DNA from: Marivivens donghaensis
GTDB lineage: Bacteria; Pseudomonadota; Alphaproteobacteria; Rhodobacterales; Rhodobacteraceae
Direction of reading: 5' to 3'
Length of the DNA: 64,000 nucleotides
NCBI RefSeq assembly: GCF_023541015.1
Contig: NZ_JALNPR010000005.1
Location: 186,001-250,000 of the forward strand
Shown here: positions 30,648-39,606 of the stretch, one piece after another
Position numbering within the stretch: position 1 is the first letter of the stretch
Layout of the letters: every line of letters begins with the position of its first letter
Position numbers and translations under genes: made by a program
The notes under the pieces: generated by a model
The model's database searches: none
Seen by the model: the letters and a program-made list of their open reading frames with translations, nothing else
Told to the model about the DNA's origin: nothing

Positions 30648-30998
30648 ATGAAACGGATTATCGCATTAGGGACCATCGTTGCCGCTCTGGCAGGATGCAC
30701 CACTGACAACATGGCAGAGATGACGGCAGAGGCAAAAACTGACGCCGCTCGCGCTGTTGTGGTTCCCATTGTGATGAACACCGAACTGCCCGGAGGTCAC
30801 ACGATCCCCGAATCCATCGCCACGGCTATGACCACCTGCATCATCGAGAACTCGACCGATGTAGAACTGACGGCTCTTGCCGCAGCGGCCGTAACCGGAC
30901 CTACCGCAGACACCAATTACATGGTGTCCAATATTCTCAGCCGTTCCTCCACGACCGCCTGTGCGTCTCGCGCACTAACGGGCGGCGCGGGGGCATGA
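30648..30998 (+). CDS. small lipoprotein 3 in the sdh operon
   Basis: A 116-residue protein with signal MKRIIALGTIVAALAGC (lipobox LAGC). The mature domain is Ala/Thr-rich with two Cys (TTCIIEN, TTACASR). An upstream ATG at 30630, overlapping the previous stop codon, is the alternative start. It lies 25 bp before sdhB. Unrelated in sequence to the other two as far as can be seen. Confidence 0.75.
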   Translation: MKRIIALGTIVAALAGCTTDNMAEMTAEAKTDAARAVVVPIVMNTELPGGHTIPESIATAMTTCIIENSTDVELTALAAAAVTGPTADTNYMVSNILSRSSTTACASRALTGGAGA

Positions 30999-31022
30999 CC
31001 TTAATCGCAGGAGCCTAAACCC

Positions 31023-31802
31023 ATGGTTCAACTTACGCTTCCCAAGAACAGCCGCCTCACCGTCGGCAAAACCTGGCCCAAGCCCGAAGGTGCAACGAAC
31101 CTCCGGTCGTTCCAGATTTACCGCTGGAACCCTGACGACGGGAAAAACCCGCGCATTGATACCTATTTCGTCGATATGGACGATTGTGGTCCGATGGTTC
31201 TGGACGGCCTGATCTACATTAAGAACAAGATCGACCCGACCCTGACGTTCCGCCGTTCGTGCCGTGAAGGTATCTGTGGCTCTTGCGCGATGAACATCGA
31301 CGGGATCAACACGCTGGCCTGTATCTACGGTCTGGATGAGATCAAGGGCGACGTTAAGATCAACCCGCTGCCGCACATGCCAGTGGTCAAGGACCTTATT
31401 CCTGACCTCACCCACTTCTACGCACAGCACGCGTCGATCATGCCGTGGCTGGAAACCAAAACCAACCGTCCGGCAAAAGAATGGCGCCAGTCGATCGAAG
31501 ATCGCAAGAAACTCGACGGTCTGTATGAGTGCGTTATGTGCGCGTCCTGCTCGACCTCCTGCCCGAGCTACTGGTGGAACTCAGACAAATACCTCGGACC
31601 TGCTGCGCTGCTCCACGCATATCGCTGGATCATCGACAGCCGTGATGAGGCAACCGGCGAGCGTCTGGACGAGTTGGAAGATCCGTTCAAACTCTACCGC
31701 TGCCACACCATCATGAACTGCGCAAAAACCTGTCCGAAGGGTCTTAACCCTGCGAAGGCAATTGCGAGCATCAAGAAGATGTTGGTCGATCGCCAAGGCT
31801 AA
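31023..31802 (+). CDS. sdhB: succinate dehydrogenase iron-sulfur subunit
   Basis: Carries electrons from FAD to quinone through three iron-sulfur clusters. The 259 residues have the 2Fe-2S motif [15 protein letters not shown] with a later Cys, then [13 protein letters not shown] (4Fe-4S) and [15 protein letters not shown] (3Fe-4S). Last gene of the sdh operon, followed by a terminator. Confidence 0.97.
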   Translation: MVQLTLPKNSRLTVGKTWPKPEGATNLRSFQIYRWNPDDGKNPRIDTYFVDMDDCGPMVLDGLIYIKNKIDPTLTFRRSCREGICGSCAMNIDGINTLACIYGLDEIKGDVKINPLPHMPVVKDLIPDLTHFYAQHASIMPWLETKTNRPAKEWRQSIEDRKKLDGLYECVMCASCSTSCPSYWWNSDKYLGPAALLHAYRWIIDSRDEATGERLDELEDPFKLYRCHTIMNCAKTCPKGLNPAKAIASIKKMLVDRQG

Positions 31803-31830
31803 TTGCCAGTGATTGCACGCTAAAGGTGAG

Positions 31831-31856
31831 GGCCCTGCCATGTGCAGGGCCTTTTA
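31831..31856 (+). terminator. sdh operon terminator
   Basis: GGCCCTGC-CATGT-GCAGGGCC followed by TTTTACGTTT, 28 bp after the sdhB stop. Confidence 0.9.
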
Positions 31857-31968
31857 CGTTTCTGCCATGCAGCGTAATCATGCTGCATATGCAGAAAGAT
31901 AAGTTAATATTCGTTCGTATAGTGCTATGATGTGGTCAGGGCGGAGTATCGAGTGATTGGAGCCTATG

Positions 31969-32133
31969 ATGAACATCGCCATTCGAAATCCAGAGGCTGC
32001 TGCAAAAATCGTTCTATCGACTGACGCGATGGAGCAGTGGATTGAATATTACACTTACGAAAAACCTACGAAGATCAAAGCTGTGCGGAATTTACCTGTA
32101 TTGGATCAAATGTTCGCATATTACGACGCATGA
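31969..32133 (+). CDS. possible small protein, 54 residues
   Basis: An open frame starting MNIAIRNPEAAAKIVLSTDA and ending FAYYDA. GGAG sits six bases before the ATG at 31969; another ATG is immediately upstream. Base composition is lower in GC than the neighbours. It lies between the sdh terminator and a second terminator at 32155-32184, an isolated transcription unit. It has no recognisable domain; the aromatic stretch QWIEYYTYEKP stands out. Could be a real small gene or chance. Confidence 0.45.
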   Translation: MNIAIRNPEAAAKIVLSTDAMEQWIEYYTYEKPTKIKAVRNLPVLDQMFAYYDA

Positions 32134-32153
32134 TCCAGCCATGACTTTAGACT

Positions 32154-32184
32154 AAAAAGCCCCGGATGATCCGGGGCCTTATTA
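32154..32184. terminator. bidirectional terminator
   Basis: GCCCCGGA-TGA-TCCGGGGC (32159-32177) with AAAAA before and CTTATTATTTTA after. It ends the DUF6455 gene on the minus strand and can also serve the small ORF on the plus strand. Confidence 0.85.
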
Positions 32185-32186
32185 TT

Positions 32187-32540
32187 TTATCCGTTGCGGT
32201 GTGCGCGATAGGTGCTCGCGTTCGGGCAGAAGGCCATATCTTCGGCAGAGGCTCCATTGGCCAGAGCGGATTTGCAGGCGCCGTTTTCGCCGCAATAGGC
32301 GCAGCGACGCGCAACTTCGACTTGTTCACCAGAGGCGCGTAGGCTGTCTACCTTGACATCAAAAAGCCCAGCCATCGCTTCCATTCGCTCAACCTGCTCG
32401 GCTGGCATGTTTGCGATCTTTCGCATTTCACCACGTGTGAGGTGCAGTTCGTTCACCGCGTTCAAATCTGGGTTAATGGCATCTTGTTCGATGCGCGCCT
32501 GTTCACGGACGTGATCAACAATTTTGGATACGTAAGACAT
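32187..32540 (-). CDS. DUF6455-type Cys-containing small protein
   Basis: A 117-residue protein beginning MSYVSKIVDHVREQARIEQD. LHLTRGEMRKIANMPAEQVE is a helical segment, followed by four Cys (RRCAYCGENGACKSAL and AFCPNASTY), suggesting a metal or Fe-S site. Similar proteins are common in Rhodobacteraceae and have no known function. The start at 32540 is chosen from the conserved N-terminus; the frame runs up to 32612. Divergent from the DUF1989 gene. Confidence 0.75.
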   Translation of the reverse strand: MSYVSKIVDHVREQARIEQDAINPDLNAVNELHLTRGEMRKIANMPAEQVERMEAMAGLFDVKVDSLRASGEQVEVARRCAYCGENGACKSALANGASAEDMAFCPNASTYRAHRNG

Positions 32541-32657
32541 TGGGAGGCACTCCAAATTGGGAACTGGGGCCATTTGAATCCAAAGCGGGGGAATAAACTT
32601 GATTGGGATCAAATTGGGCGGGATATTGAGGGTCGATCACTCAGATAGGTTCAAAAC

Positions 32658-33503
32658 GTGTCAAATATCCCAGAAGATGCAGAAAAACGGCGCGCTATCG
32701 CTCCGGTAATCTGTTACCCGACCGAAACTTTGCCACGCCCAGCGATGGATTTGTATCGCACGGCGCTCGACTCGGCTGTCGAAGGGCCCGTGGTCATCGT
32801 GCCGCCCCGCGATGCAGCGACGATCCGCGTGCCTGCTGGGTCGTTCCTGCGCATCGGCTGCCCTGAAGGGCCTCAGGTCGGTGATTTGAACCTGTTTAAC
32901 GCGCAGAATCTGGACGAGCGGTTCTATTCTGGGAAAACGCGCGCACTCCACGGTACGCATGTGACCGAAGGCGACCAGCTCTGGTCCTGTTTCCCCTATC
33001 TGCGTCCCATTGCGACCGTCGTAGTGGACAGCCTTGCATGGTATGGCGCGGATGAATTTGGTGGGCGTGTGCATGACGTGATCGGCACGCGGTGCGACCC
33101 CTACACGGGCCGTGCCTTGGGCGGGGATCACTACCATTACTGCTGTCATTCAAACCTGACGCGTGCCCTAGCAGACGATCAGGGCGTGAGCCTGACCGAG
33201 GCCGAACCGCGTGTGCACGATGTGCTGAACGTGTTCATGTGCACAGGCTTTACCCGCGATACGGGCCAGTATTTCATGAAGGCCAGCCCTGTGCGCAAAG
33301 GCGACCACCTCGATCTCTTTGCGGAGGTCGATCTGCTGGCCGTGCTGAGTGCATGCCCTGGTGGGGATTGTGGATCGGAGCATTCGTCCGATACAGCGGC
33401 CTGTTACCCCCTCTCAATGCAGGTTTTGACGCCAGCTGATGGGGCATTGGAGGGATGGGTGCCGCCGCAGGTCAATTCCTATGATCGGTCCCACGGTCGG
33501 TAA
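32658..33503 (+). CDS. DUF1989 / urea carboxylase-associated family protein
   Basis: A 281-residue protein of the DUF1989 family, relatives of which accompany urea amidolyase. Cys and His motifs are conserved: DVIGTRCDPYTGRAL, HYHYCCHSNL, VFMCTGFT and LSACPGGDCGS, probably binding a metal. It starts from GTG at 32658 with a weak upstream AGG. No urea carboxylase genes are nearby, so its substrate is unknown. It is followed by a G-rich hairpin and the convergent purine nucleoside phosphorylase gene. Confidence 0.8.
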   Translation: MSNIPEDAEKRRAIAPVICYPTETLPRPAMDLYRTALDSAVEGPVVIVPPRDAATIRVPAGSFLRIGCPEGPQVGDLNLFNAQNLDERFYSGKTRALHGTHVTEGDQLWSCFPYLRPIATVVVDSLAWYGADEFGGRVHDVIGTRCDPYTGRALGGDHYHYCCHSNLTRALADDQGVSLTEAEPRVHDVLNVFMCTGFTRDTGQYFMKASPVRKGDHLDLFAEVDLLAVLSACPGGDCGSEHSSDTAACYPLSMQVLTPADGALEGWVPPQVNSYDRSHGR

Positions 33504-33510
33504 GGGTCGC

Positions 33511-33541
33511 GTGGGGGCGCTGCCCCCACACCCCCGAGATA
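33511..33541. repeat. G-rich intergenic hairpin element, copy 2
   Basis: GTGGGGGC-GCT-GCCCCCAC (33511-33529) followed by ACCCCCGAGATATTT. It resembles 15082-15116 (stem-loop followed by CCCCCGAGA) and lies between convergent genes, where it may also act as a terminator. Confidence 0.6.
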
Positions 33542-33561
33542 TTTAAAGCACAAAGGCTGGA

Positions 33562-34362
33562 TCAAAGGTCGCGCAGGAAACGGCGGAGGACTTTTTCCAG
33601 TTTGGCGGCGCCAAGAGGGGCCATCGCCTTGGTATGTTCGTGGCTGATCGCCTCATCGCTCATGCCTGCGGCCATATTGGTGATGGTCGAGATGGCCGCA
33701 GCACGAAGGCCGAGGAAGCGCGCGAGGATGACCTCGGGCACGGTGGACATGCCAACGGCGTCAGCGCCCAGGGTGCGGATCGCACGGATTTCGGCGGGTG
33801 TTTCAAACGAAGGGCCAGAATACCATGCATAGATGCCCTGATGCAGGCTGACCTCTTCGTAGGCGGCTGCAAAGAGGAGCTTTTCACGTAAGTCAGGCTC
33901 GTAGGCGTCCATCATCGGAACAAAGCGTTTGTCCGAGGGTTCACCGATCAGCGGATTGAGGCCAGAGAAATTGATATGATCCGTCAGCGCCATGATCGAG
34001 CCCGTCGGCATATCGGGGCGGAGCGACCCTGCGGCATTGGTCGCGATGACCGTATCAGCGCCGAGTTCGCAGAGGACCTCTAGCGGGATGCGCATTTCAT
34101 CGGGTTTGCCGCGTTCGTAATAGTGCGCCCGACCACCAAAGACCGCGACGCGCACGCCTTCGAGCGTGCCGATCACGAGGTTTGGGTTGTGGCCCGACAC
34201 GCCCGCGTGGGGGAACCCCGGTAGTTCGGAGTAGGGGATCGCCACGCCTTCGACCGCGCCAGCGAGGTGGCCTAGGCCAGAGCCGAGGATTAGCCCCAGT
34301 TTGACGGGTTCTTTGCCTGCGTGATCGCGGATGATTTTCAGTAGTTTAGCGTTCTTTGACAT
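33562..34362 (-). CDS. purine-nucleoside phosphorylase
   Basis: Phosphorolysis of purine nucleosides to base and ribose-1-phosphate. The 266 residues have GLILGSGLGHLAGAVE (phosphate site), GRAHYYERGKP, TNAAGSLRPDMPTG and YSGPSFETPAEIRAIRTLGA, and VGMSTVPEVILARF: all hallmarks of the trimeric PNP family (PunA type). The start at 34362 is inside the 3' end of the permease gene (17-bp overlap). It is the last gene of the transporter operon, so imported nucleosides can be cleaved at once. Confidence 0.93.
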   Translation of the reverse strand: MSKNAKLLKIIRDHAGKEPVKLGLILGSGLGHLAGAVEGVAIPYSELPGFPHAGVSGHNPNLVIGTLEGVRVAVFGGRAHYYERGKPDEMRIPLEVLCELGADTVIATNAAGSLRPDMPTGSIMALTDHINFSGLNPLIGEPSDKRFVPMMDAYEPDLREKLLFAAAYEEVSLHQGIYAWYSGPSFETPAEIRAIRTLGADAVGMSTVPEVILARFLGLRAAAISTITNMAAGMSDEAISHEHTKAMAPLGAAKLEKVLRRFLRDL

Positions 34363-35332
34363 AGGCTTCTCCGCCCGCGCGCGGCGGGATAGCTTTGCCG
34401 ACGAAACCAGCAAGCACGATAACGGTTAGGACGTAGGGCAGGGCGTCGAGGACTTGGGTCTGGACGCGGATACCAATGGCCCGTTCGAGGATATCAGGGC
34501 GAATGGCGAGGGCCTGCAGGTAGCCAAAGAGCATCGTTGCACCCAAGGCCTGCCACGGACGCCATTTCGCAAAGATCAGCGCGGCGAGGGCGATGTAGCC
34601 ACGTCCAGCGGTCATCTCACGGACAAAGCCCGCCTGAAGCCCAGTGGACAGGTAAGCGCCCGCAAGTCCGCAGAGCACGCCGCAGATAATCACAGCCGAA
34701 TAGCGCATGCGATAAACAGAGATACCTGCCGTATCCACCGCGCCCGGATTTTCGCCAACAGCACGGAGGCGCAGGCCGAAGCGGGTGCGATAAAGGGTCC
34801 ACCAGACGAAGGGCACGATCAGGATGCAGAGGTAAACGATGATCGTGTGACCCGACAGAAGTTCGGAATAGACCTTCATCGGGAGGTCAGCTTTGGCGAT
34901 GTCGCGGATGCGGGTCAATGCGCCTGGGAATTGGATCGATTCAAAACGGGCTGCACCCGAAAGTGAGGGCGTGCGGCCACCTTCGCCGAACCATGCTTGG
35001 GCCGCGACGACGGTGATGCCAGAAGCGAAGAAGTTGATCGCAACGCCAGAAATCAGCTGGTTTCCACGGAAGGTGATCGAGGCGAGCCCGTGCAGGAGCG
35101 ACAAGATCACCGAGGCCAAAACACCAGCGATGAGGCCCAGCCAAACGCTGCCTGTGGTGAAGGATACGCCAGCCGCGAGGAAGGCCGCGATCAGCATTTT
35201 CCCCTCAAGGCCAATGTCGAAAATCCCTGCCCGTTCAGAGTAGAGACCCGCAAGGCAAGCCAGCAGCAACGGTACGCCGAGGCGCACAGTGCCGTCCAGA
35301 ACCGCAATGTCGAAAAACGCGAGAAGGTCCAT
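34346..35332 (-). CDS. nucleoside-type ABC transporter permease 2
   Basis: A 328-residue inner-membrane permease with about nine helices. YSERAGIFDIGLEGKMLIAA and GNQLISGVAINFFASG are typical of the branched permeases of BMP-family (NupQ-like) importers. RLRAVGENPGAVDTAGI is the coupling region facing the ATPase. It overlaps permease 1 by one base. Confidence 0.9.
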   Translation of the reverse strand: MDLLAFFDIAVLDGTVRLGVPLLLACLAGLYSERAGIFDIGLEGKMLIAAFLAAGVSFTTGSVWLGLIAGVLASVILSLLHGLASITFRGNQLISGVAINFFASGITVVAAQAWFGEGGRTPSLSGAARFESIQFPGALTRIRDIAKADLPMKVYSELLSGHTIIVYLCILIVPFVWWTLYRTRFGLRLRAVGENPGAVDTAGISVYRMRYSAVIICGVLCGLAGAYLSTGLQAGFVREMTAGRGYIALAALIFAKWRPWQALGATMLFGYLQALAIRPDILERAIGIRVQTQVLDALPYVLTVIVLAGFVGKAIPPRAGGEAYVKER

Positions 35333-36426
35333 CAGTTTGCCCCCTTACGGCCAAATGCCACGAAGAGTTTTTCGATCGGCATGCGCACCATATTGTCGAG
35401 CGCGCCTGTGAATAGGATGACGAGTGCTTGGATCACGGTGACCATTTCGCGCGGGATGCGTAGTTCGGCCGACAGCTCTGCGCCGCCTTGGTAGAGGATG
35501 CCGAATAGGATCGCGGCGATCAGGATGCCAACGGGGTGGTTGCGGCCCATTAGGGCAACCGCGATGCCGATGAAACCCGCGCCCTCAACCGCGTTGAGAA
35601 CCAGACGTTCCGCTTCGCCCATGACGTTGTTGATGGCCATCATGCCCGCCAGACCGCCAGAAATGAGCATTGCGATCATGATGATCTTTGTCGGTTTAAT
35701 GCCCGCATATTTTGCAGCTGTTTCGCTTTGCCCAAAGGCGCGGGTTTCATAGCCGAGCTTGGTTTTCCAAATCAGCGCCCAAACGAACACGCAGGCCAGA
35801 AGCGCGATGATCAGGGCAAAGTTCGCAGGGCCACGGTCAGAGAAACTGATGCCAACCGCGCCGAGGATGGCCGAGAGGTTTGGCAGATGCATCGCCTCAG
35901 CAAACGATGGGGTTGCGGGTTCCATGCCGCCGGCCTTGATCGGGCCATTCAGGAGGAAGTTCAGCAGCGGGTAGGCCATGTAGTTGAACATGATCGTGGT
36001 GATCACGATGTGGCTACCGCGTTTTGCTTGAAGGTAGGCAGGAATTGCCGCCCAAGCCGCGCCAAAGACCGCCGCAGCAACGCCGCCGCCAATCAGTGCG
36101 AGTGTCCAATGCGGCCAAGGGATGTAGAGGCAAGCGAGCGCTGCACCGAGGCCGCCGATATAGGCCTGACCTTCTCCGCCGATGTTGAACATGCGTGCGT
36201 GATAGGCAACCGCCACGGCAAGGCCCGTGAAGATAAAGTTGGTCGCGTAGTAGAGCGTGTAGGACACATTCGCGCTATTGCCCAACGCGCCTTTGACCAT
36301 GATGCCGAGCGCATCAATCGGGTTGTGCCCGATCGCCAAAATCACGATGGCAGAGATGATCGCGGCCAAGACCAGCGACAATACAGGGACAAGGACCACA
36401 TCGGCCCAGTTCGGCATCTTTTGCAT
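35332..36426 (-). CDS. nucleoside-type ABC transporter permease 1
   Basis: A 364-residue permease with about ten helices. The NupP-like features are FIFTGLAVAVAYHARMFNIG followed by GEGQAYIGGLGAALAC, and the ATPase-coupling segment YETRAFGQSETAAKYAGIKP. It overlaps the ATP-binding protein gene by one base and works as a heterodimer with permease 2. Confidence 0.9.
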   Translation of the reverse strand: MQKMPNWADVVLVPVLSLVLAAIISAIVILAIGHNPIDALGIMVKGALGNSANVSYTLYYATNFIFTGLAVAVAYHARMFNIGGEGQAYIGGLGAALACLYIPWPHWTLALIGGGVAAAVFGAAWAAIPAYLQAKRGSHIVITTIMFNYMAYPLLNFLLNGPIKAGGMEPATPSFAEAMHLPNLSAILGAVGISFSDRGPANFALIIALLACVFVWALIWKTKLGYETRAFGQSETAAKYAGIKPTKIIMIAMLISGGLAGMMAINNVMGEAERLVLNAVEGAGFIGIAVALMGRNHPVGILIAAILFGILYQGGAELSAELRIPREMVTVIQALVILFTGALDNMVRMPIEKLFVAFGRKGAN

Positions 36427-37964
36427 CAGGCGGCATCCCCTTGAACACCAGCCATTAGCAGGCCGAGTTCCTGAACATTGGTGTCTTGCGGCAGGCGTTC
36501 GCCCATGATCCGTCCGTCAAACATCACAGCGATCCGATCAGAGAGCGACATGATCTCGTCCAGCTCGACTGACACGAGGAGGATCGCTTTGCCTTGGTCG
36601 CGTAAGGCGACGATTTGTTTATGAATGAATTCGATTGCGCCGATGTCGACGCCACGGGTTGGCTGACCGATCAGAAGCACATCTGGATTGCGTTCGATCT
36701 CACGCGCCACAACGATTTTTTGTTGGTTGCCACCAGAAAAGTTCTTGGCGGCCAAAAGCGGGTTGGGTGGGCGGACGTCAAAACGTTCCATCTTTTCGGC
36801 GGTATCTGCCTTGATTGCAGCGTGATCCATAAACAGCGCGTTTTTCTGGTAACGCGGATCGCTGTGGTAGCCGAATGCCGTGTTTTCCCAAGCGGAGAAG
36901 TTCATCACCAGACCTTCGCGCTGACGATCCTCTGGCACGTGGGCGATGCCACGTTTGCGGCGGCTTTGTCCGTCGGAGTATTTCCCGGTTAGGTCAATTG
37001 GTTGGCCGTTCACTGTGATGGTGCCAGTGCCCTTTTCGTAGCCGCCCAGCACTTCGAGCAGTTCGGACTGACCGTTCCCCGCAACGCCCGCGATGCCGAG
37101 GATTTCCCCGGCGCGGATGTTGAACGATACGTTTTTGACACGATGGACGCCCTGCGCGTCGGTGATGTTTAGGTTCTGCACGTCCAGGATCACGTCACCC
37201 GGTTTTGCAGGGACCTTATCTACCTGAAGCAGAACCTTGCGGCCGACCATCAGCTCAGCCAACTGGGCGGGATCGGTCTCAGCGGTTTTGACGGTCGCGG
37301 TCATTTCCCCGCGACGCATGACCGAAACCGTGTCTGTAATCTCCATGATTTCCCGCAGCTTATGGGTAATCAGAATGATCGTTTTGCCCTCTTCACGAAG
37401 ACGGCCAAGGATACGGAATAGTTGGTCCGCCTCAGCAGGGGTCAGAACGCCCGTCGGTTCGTCGAGGATCAGAATGTCGGCCTGACGGTAGAGCGCCTTG
37501 AGGATCTCAACACGTTGCTGCATCCCGACGCCGATCTCTTCGATAATCGCATCTGGGTCCACGTGGAGTTCGTATTCTTCGGACAGCTGCTTTAGCTCTT
37601 TGCGCGCTTTGGTCAGCGACGGGCGCAGCAAAAAACCGTCCTCAACGCCCAAGATGACGTTTTCGAGGACGGTGAAATTCTCAACCAGTTTAAAGTGCTG
37701 GAACACCATCCCGATACCTGCCGCAATTGCCGCTTGACTGTCTGGGATGTCGGTCTTTTGCCCGTTGATGAATACCTCGCCCGCGTCCGCCTTGTAGAAC
37801 CCATAAAGAATCGACATGAGCGTGGATTTCCCCGCGCCGTTTTCCCCAATGATCCCATGGATCGTGCCGGGCATAACGCGAATGGAAATGTCTTTGTTTG
37901 CCTGAACTGGCCCAAAGGCCTTGGAAATTCCGACGAGTTCGATGGCAGGTGCGGGTGCGGTCAT
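36426..37964 (-). CDS. ABC transporter ATP-binding protein, duplicated type
   Basis: A 512-residue protein with two ABC domains, as in sugar and nucleoside importers. The first has Walker A GENGAGKSTLMSI, signature near IGVGMQQRVEILKAL and Walker B ILILDEPTGVLTPAE. The second has a degenerate Walker A (GIAGVAGNGQSELLEV) and signature FSGGNQQKIVVAREI, so ATP hydrolysis is probably asymmetric. Next to two permeases and a BMP-type binding protein. Confidence 0.92.
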   Translation of the reverse strand: MTAPAPAIELVGISKAFGPVQANKDISIRVMPGTIHGIIGENGAGKSTLMSILYGFYKADAGEVFINGQKTDIPDSQAAIAAGIGMVFQHFKLVENFTVLENVILGVEDGFLLRPSLTKARKELKQLSEEYELHVDPDAIIEEIGVGMQQRVEILKALYRQADILILDEPTGVLTPAEADQLFRILGRLREEGKTIILITHKLREIMEITDTVSVMRRGEMTATVKTAETDPAQLAELMVGRKVLLQVDKVPAKPGDVILDVQNLNITDAQGVHRVKNVSFNIRAGEILGIAGVAGNGQSELLEVLGGYEKGTGTITVNGQPIDLTGKYSDGQSRRKRGIAHVPEDRQREGLVMNFSAWENTAFGYHSDPRYQKNALFMDHAAIKADTAEKMERFDVRPPNPLLAAKNFSGGNQQKIVVAREIERNPDVLLIGQPTRGVDIGAIEFIHKQIVALRDQGKAILLVSVELDEIMSLSDRIAVMFDGRIMGERLPQDTNVQELGLLMAGVQGDAA

Positions 37965-37985
37965 TCTCTGTCCCTCGGGCAGATA

Positions 37986-38016
37986 GAAAAGCCGCGCCGG
38001 ATAATAACGGCGCGGC
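37986..38016 (-). terminator. stem-loop between binding-protein and ATPase genes
   Basis: On the minus strand GCCGCGCC (38009-38016) pairs with GGCGCGGC (37991-37998) and TTTTCT follows. Placed after the binding-protein gene, it probably gives partial termination so that the binding protein is made in excess. Confidence 0.75.
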
Positions 38017-38039
38017 CCAATATGCGTGGATCGTTCGAC

Positions 38040-39035
38040 TTAGAAGTCGAGGACTGGGCAGGTTTCGTCCGACATGTAGTCGTGAACAACCAGCTCGCCC
38101 GATGCGATCTGAGCCGATGCCGCGTCAACAGCGGCTTTCATTTCGTCGGTGATCAGGTCAGCGTTGTTTTCGTCGAGCGCATAACCAACGCCACCGTTCG
38201 ACAGACCCATCACGTTGAAGCCTGCCTCGAGGTCAGCGCCTGCTTTGAAGGCGTCATAAACTGCGTTATCAACGCGCTTCATCATCGAGGTCAGAACCGA
38301 ACCCGGGTGCATGTAGTTCTGGTTGGAGTCGACGCCGATCGAATAGACGCCTTGGTCCGCTGCTGTTTGCAGAACGCCAACGCCAGTGCCGCCAGCCGCA
38401 GCGTAGATCACGTCAGCGCCTTGGCTGATCTGTGCGAGGGTGAGTTCCGAACCTTTTACCGGATCGTTCCATGCAGCAGGGGTGGTGCCGGTCATGTTTG
38501 CGATGACGGTCGCGTCAGGGTTCACAGCCAGCGCGCCTTGAGCGTAGCCACATGCGAATTTGCGGATGAGCGGGATGTCCATGCCGCCGATAAAGCCAAC
38601 AGTGCCGTCCTCAGACGCCATCGCAGCCAGCATGCCAACGAGGTACGAACCTTCGTGTTCGTTGAACACAACCGACTGAACGTTCGGCGCATCAACAACC
38701 ATGTCGATGATCGAGAACTTCAGGTCAGGGTATTCAGGTGCAACAGCTGCGAGTGGGGTTGCCCAAGAGAAGCCAGCCATGACAATCGGGTTGTTGCCGT
38801 CTTCGGCAAAACGACGGATCGCCTGTTCACGCTGTGCGTCCGAGGTGATTTCGAATTCAGCAAAGCTGCCGCCGGTTTCTTCGGCCCAGCGGGTTGCGCC
38901 GCCGAATGCTGCTTCGTTGAAGGATTTGTCGAATTTGCCGCCAAGGTCAAAAATGATTGCCGGATCGGCCAGCGCAGCGCCTGCGGACAGAGCAAGGGCA
39001 GCAGATGCGCCGAGGAATTTTGTGACGAGGGTCAT
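38040..39035 (-). CDS. BMP-family ABC transporter substrate-binding protein, probably for purine nucleosides
   Basis: A 331-residue periplasmic protein with a cleavable signal (LGASAALALSAGAALA then DPA). The mature part has ViF-like DLGGKFDKSFNEAAFGGA, the Bmp hallmark, plus GFIGGMDIPLIRKFACGYAQ and SIGVDSNQNYMHPGSVLTSM. BMP proteins bind nucleosides; the PNP gene in the operon points to purine nucleosides. First gene of the operon; a palindrome lies upstream at 39167-39182. Confidence 0.9.
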   Translation of the reverse strand: MTLVTKFLGASAALALSAGAALADPAIIFDLGGKFDKSFNEAAFGGATRWAEETGGSFAEFEITSDAQREQAIRRFAEDGNNPIVMAGFSWATPLAAVAPEYPDLKFSIIDMVVDAPNVQSVVFNEHEGSYLVGMLAAMASEDGTVGFIGGMDIPLIRKFACGYAQGALAVNPDATVIANMTGTTPAAWNDPVKGSELTLAQISQGADVIYAAAGGTGVGVLQTAADQGVYSIGVDSNQNYMHPGSVLTSMMKRVDNAVYDAFKAGADLEAGFNVMGLSNGGVGYALDENNADLITDEMKAAVDAASAQIASGELVVHDYMSDETCPVLDF

Positions 39036-39166
39036 TTAGTATCTCCCAACTGGTTTTGCCCCGGAGCCGCAGCGGCCCGCGTGGGCGGACATCTCTCGTG
39101 TCTGCTGGAATTAGGGCTGTTTACGCTCTGGGGGTCAACCGGATTCTAACGTCACTTGGTGTCGCT

Positions 39167-39182
39167 TTGATCAGATGATCAA
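39167..39182. promoter_or_regulatory. palindrome TTGATCA-GA-TGATCAA upstream of the nucleoside transporter
   Basis: Perfect 7-bp arms with a 2-base spacer, about 130-147 bp upstream of the binding-protein start and just after the end of rimI. A candidate operator. No local regulator gene can be linked to it. Confidence 0.4.
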
Positions 39183-39192
39183 TAATTTAGCG

Positions 39193-39606
39193 TTATGAGA
39201 GCGGTAATTGGAGCAAAAGCGCATCAATCCGCGCACCTTCGGGTGTTCTGTAGTAATCTTTACGAAATCCCGAATCGACAAAACCGACAGAGCGGTAAAG
39301 CCCGATGGCTGTTGCGTTATTCGCTGCAACCTCAAGAAACATATTTTCTGCGCCGCGCTCTTTTGCCGTGTGGAGTGCGAGTTCCAGCAGTCCGCGCCCT
39401 TCGCCAGTGCCGCGCGCAGAAGGTGCCACGCAGATCGTCAATAGTTCCGCCTCGTCCAGAACAACGCGGATCACGGCAAAACCGTTCTCTGACGTGATAC
39501 ATGTCGTAAACCTGTCGTCCATCATCCCCCGGAGTTCATCCGCTGACCACGGTCGTGGCGTCGAAAAACACTCCGCGTGAATTTGGGCGAGCGCGTCGGC
39601 GTTCAC
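39193..39606 (-). CDS. rimI: ribosomal-protein-alanine N-acetyltransferase-like GNAT
   Basis: A 137-residue GNAT protein. CVAPSARGTGEGRGLLELAL is the acetyl-CoA loop (usually RxxGxG; here RGTGEG), and NMFLEVAANNATAIGLYRSV with GFVDSGFRKDYY is typical of RimI. The 4-bp overlap with tsaB supports this identity, since tsaB-rimI pairs are common. The target is probably S18 or other proteins. Confidence 0.88.
   Translation of the reverse strand: MNADALAQIHAECFSTPRPWSADELRGMMDDRFTTCITSENGFAVIRVVLDEAELLTICVAPSARGTGEGRGLLELALHTAKERGAENMFLEVAANNATAIGLYRSVGFVDSGFRKDYYRTPEGARIDALLLQLPLS

Noticed and set aside
35998-36005. GTGATCAC inside the permease gene, resembling the TCA operator
   Set aside because: Flanks do not match the TGTGATCACA core and it is within coding sequence with no promoter; chance match.
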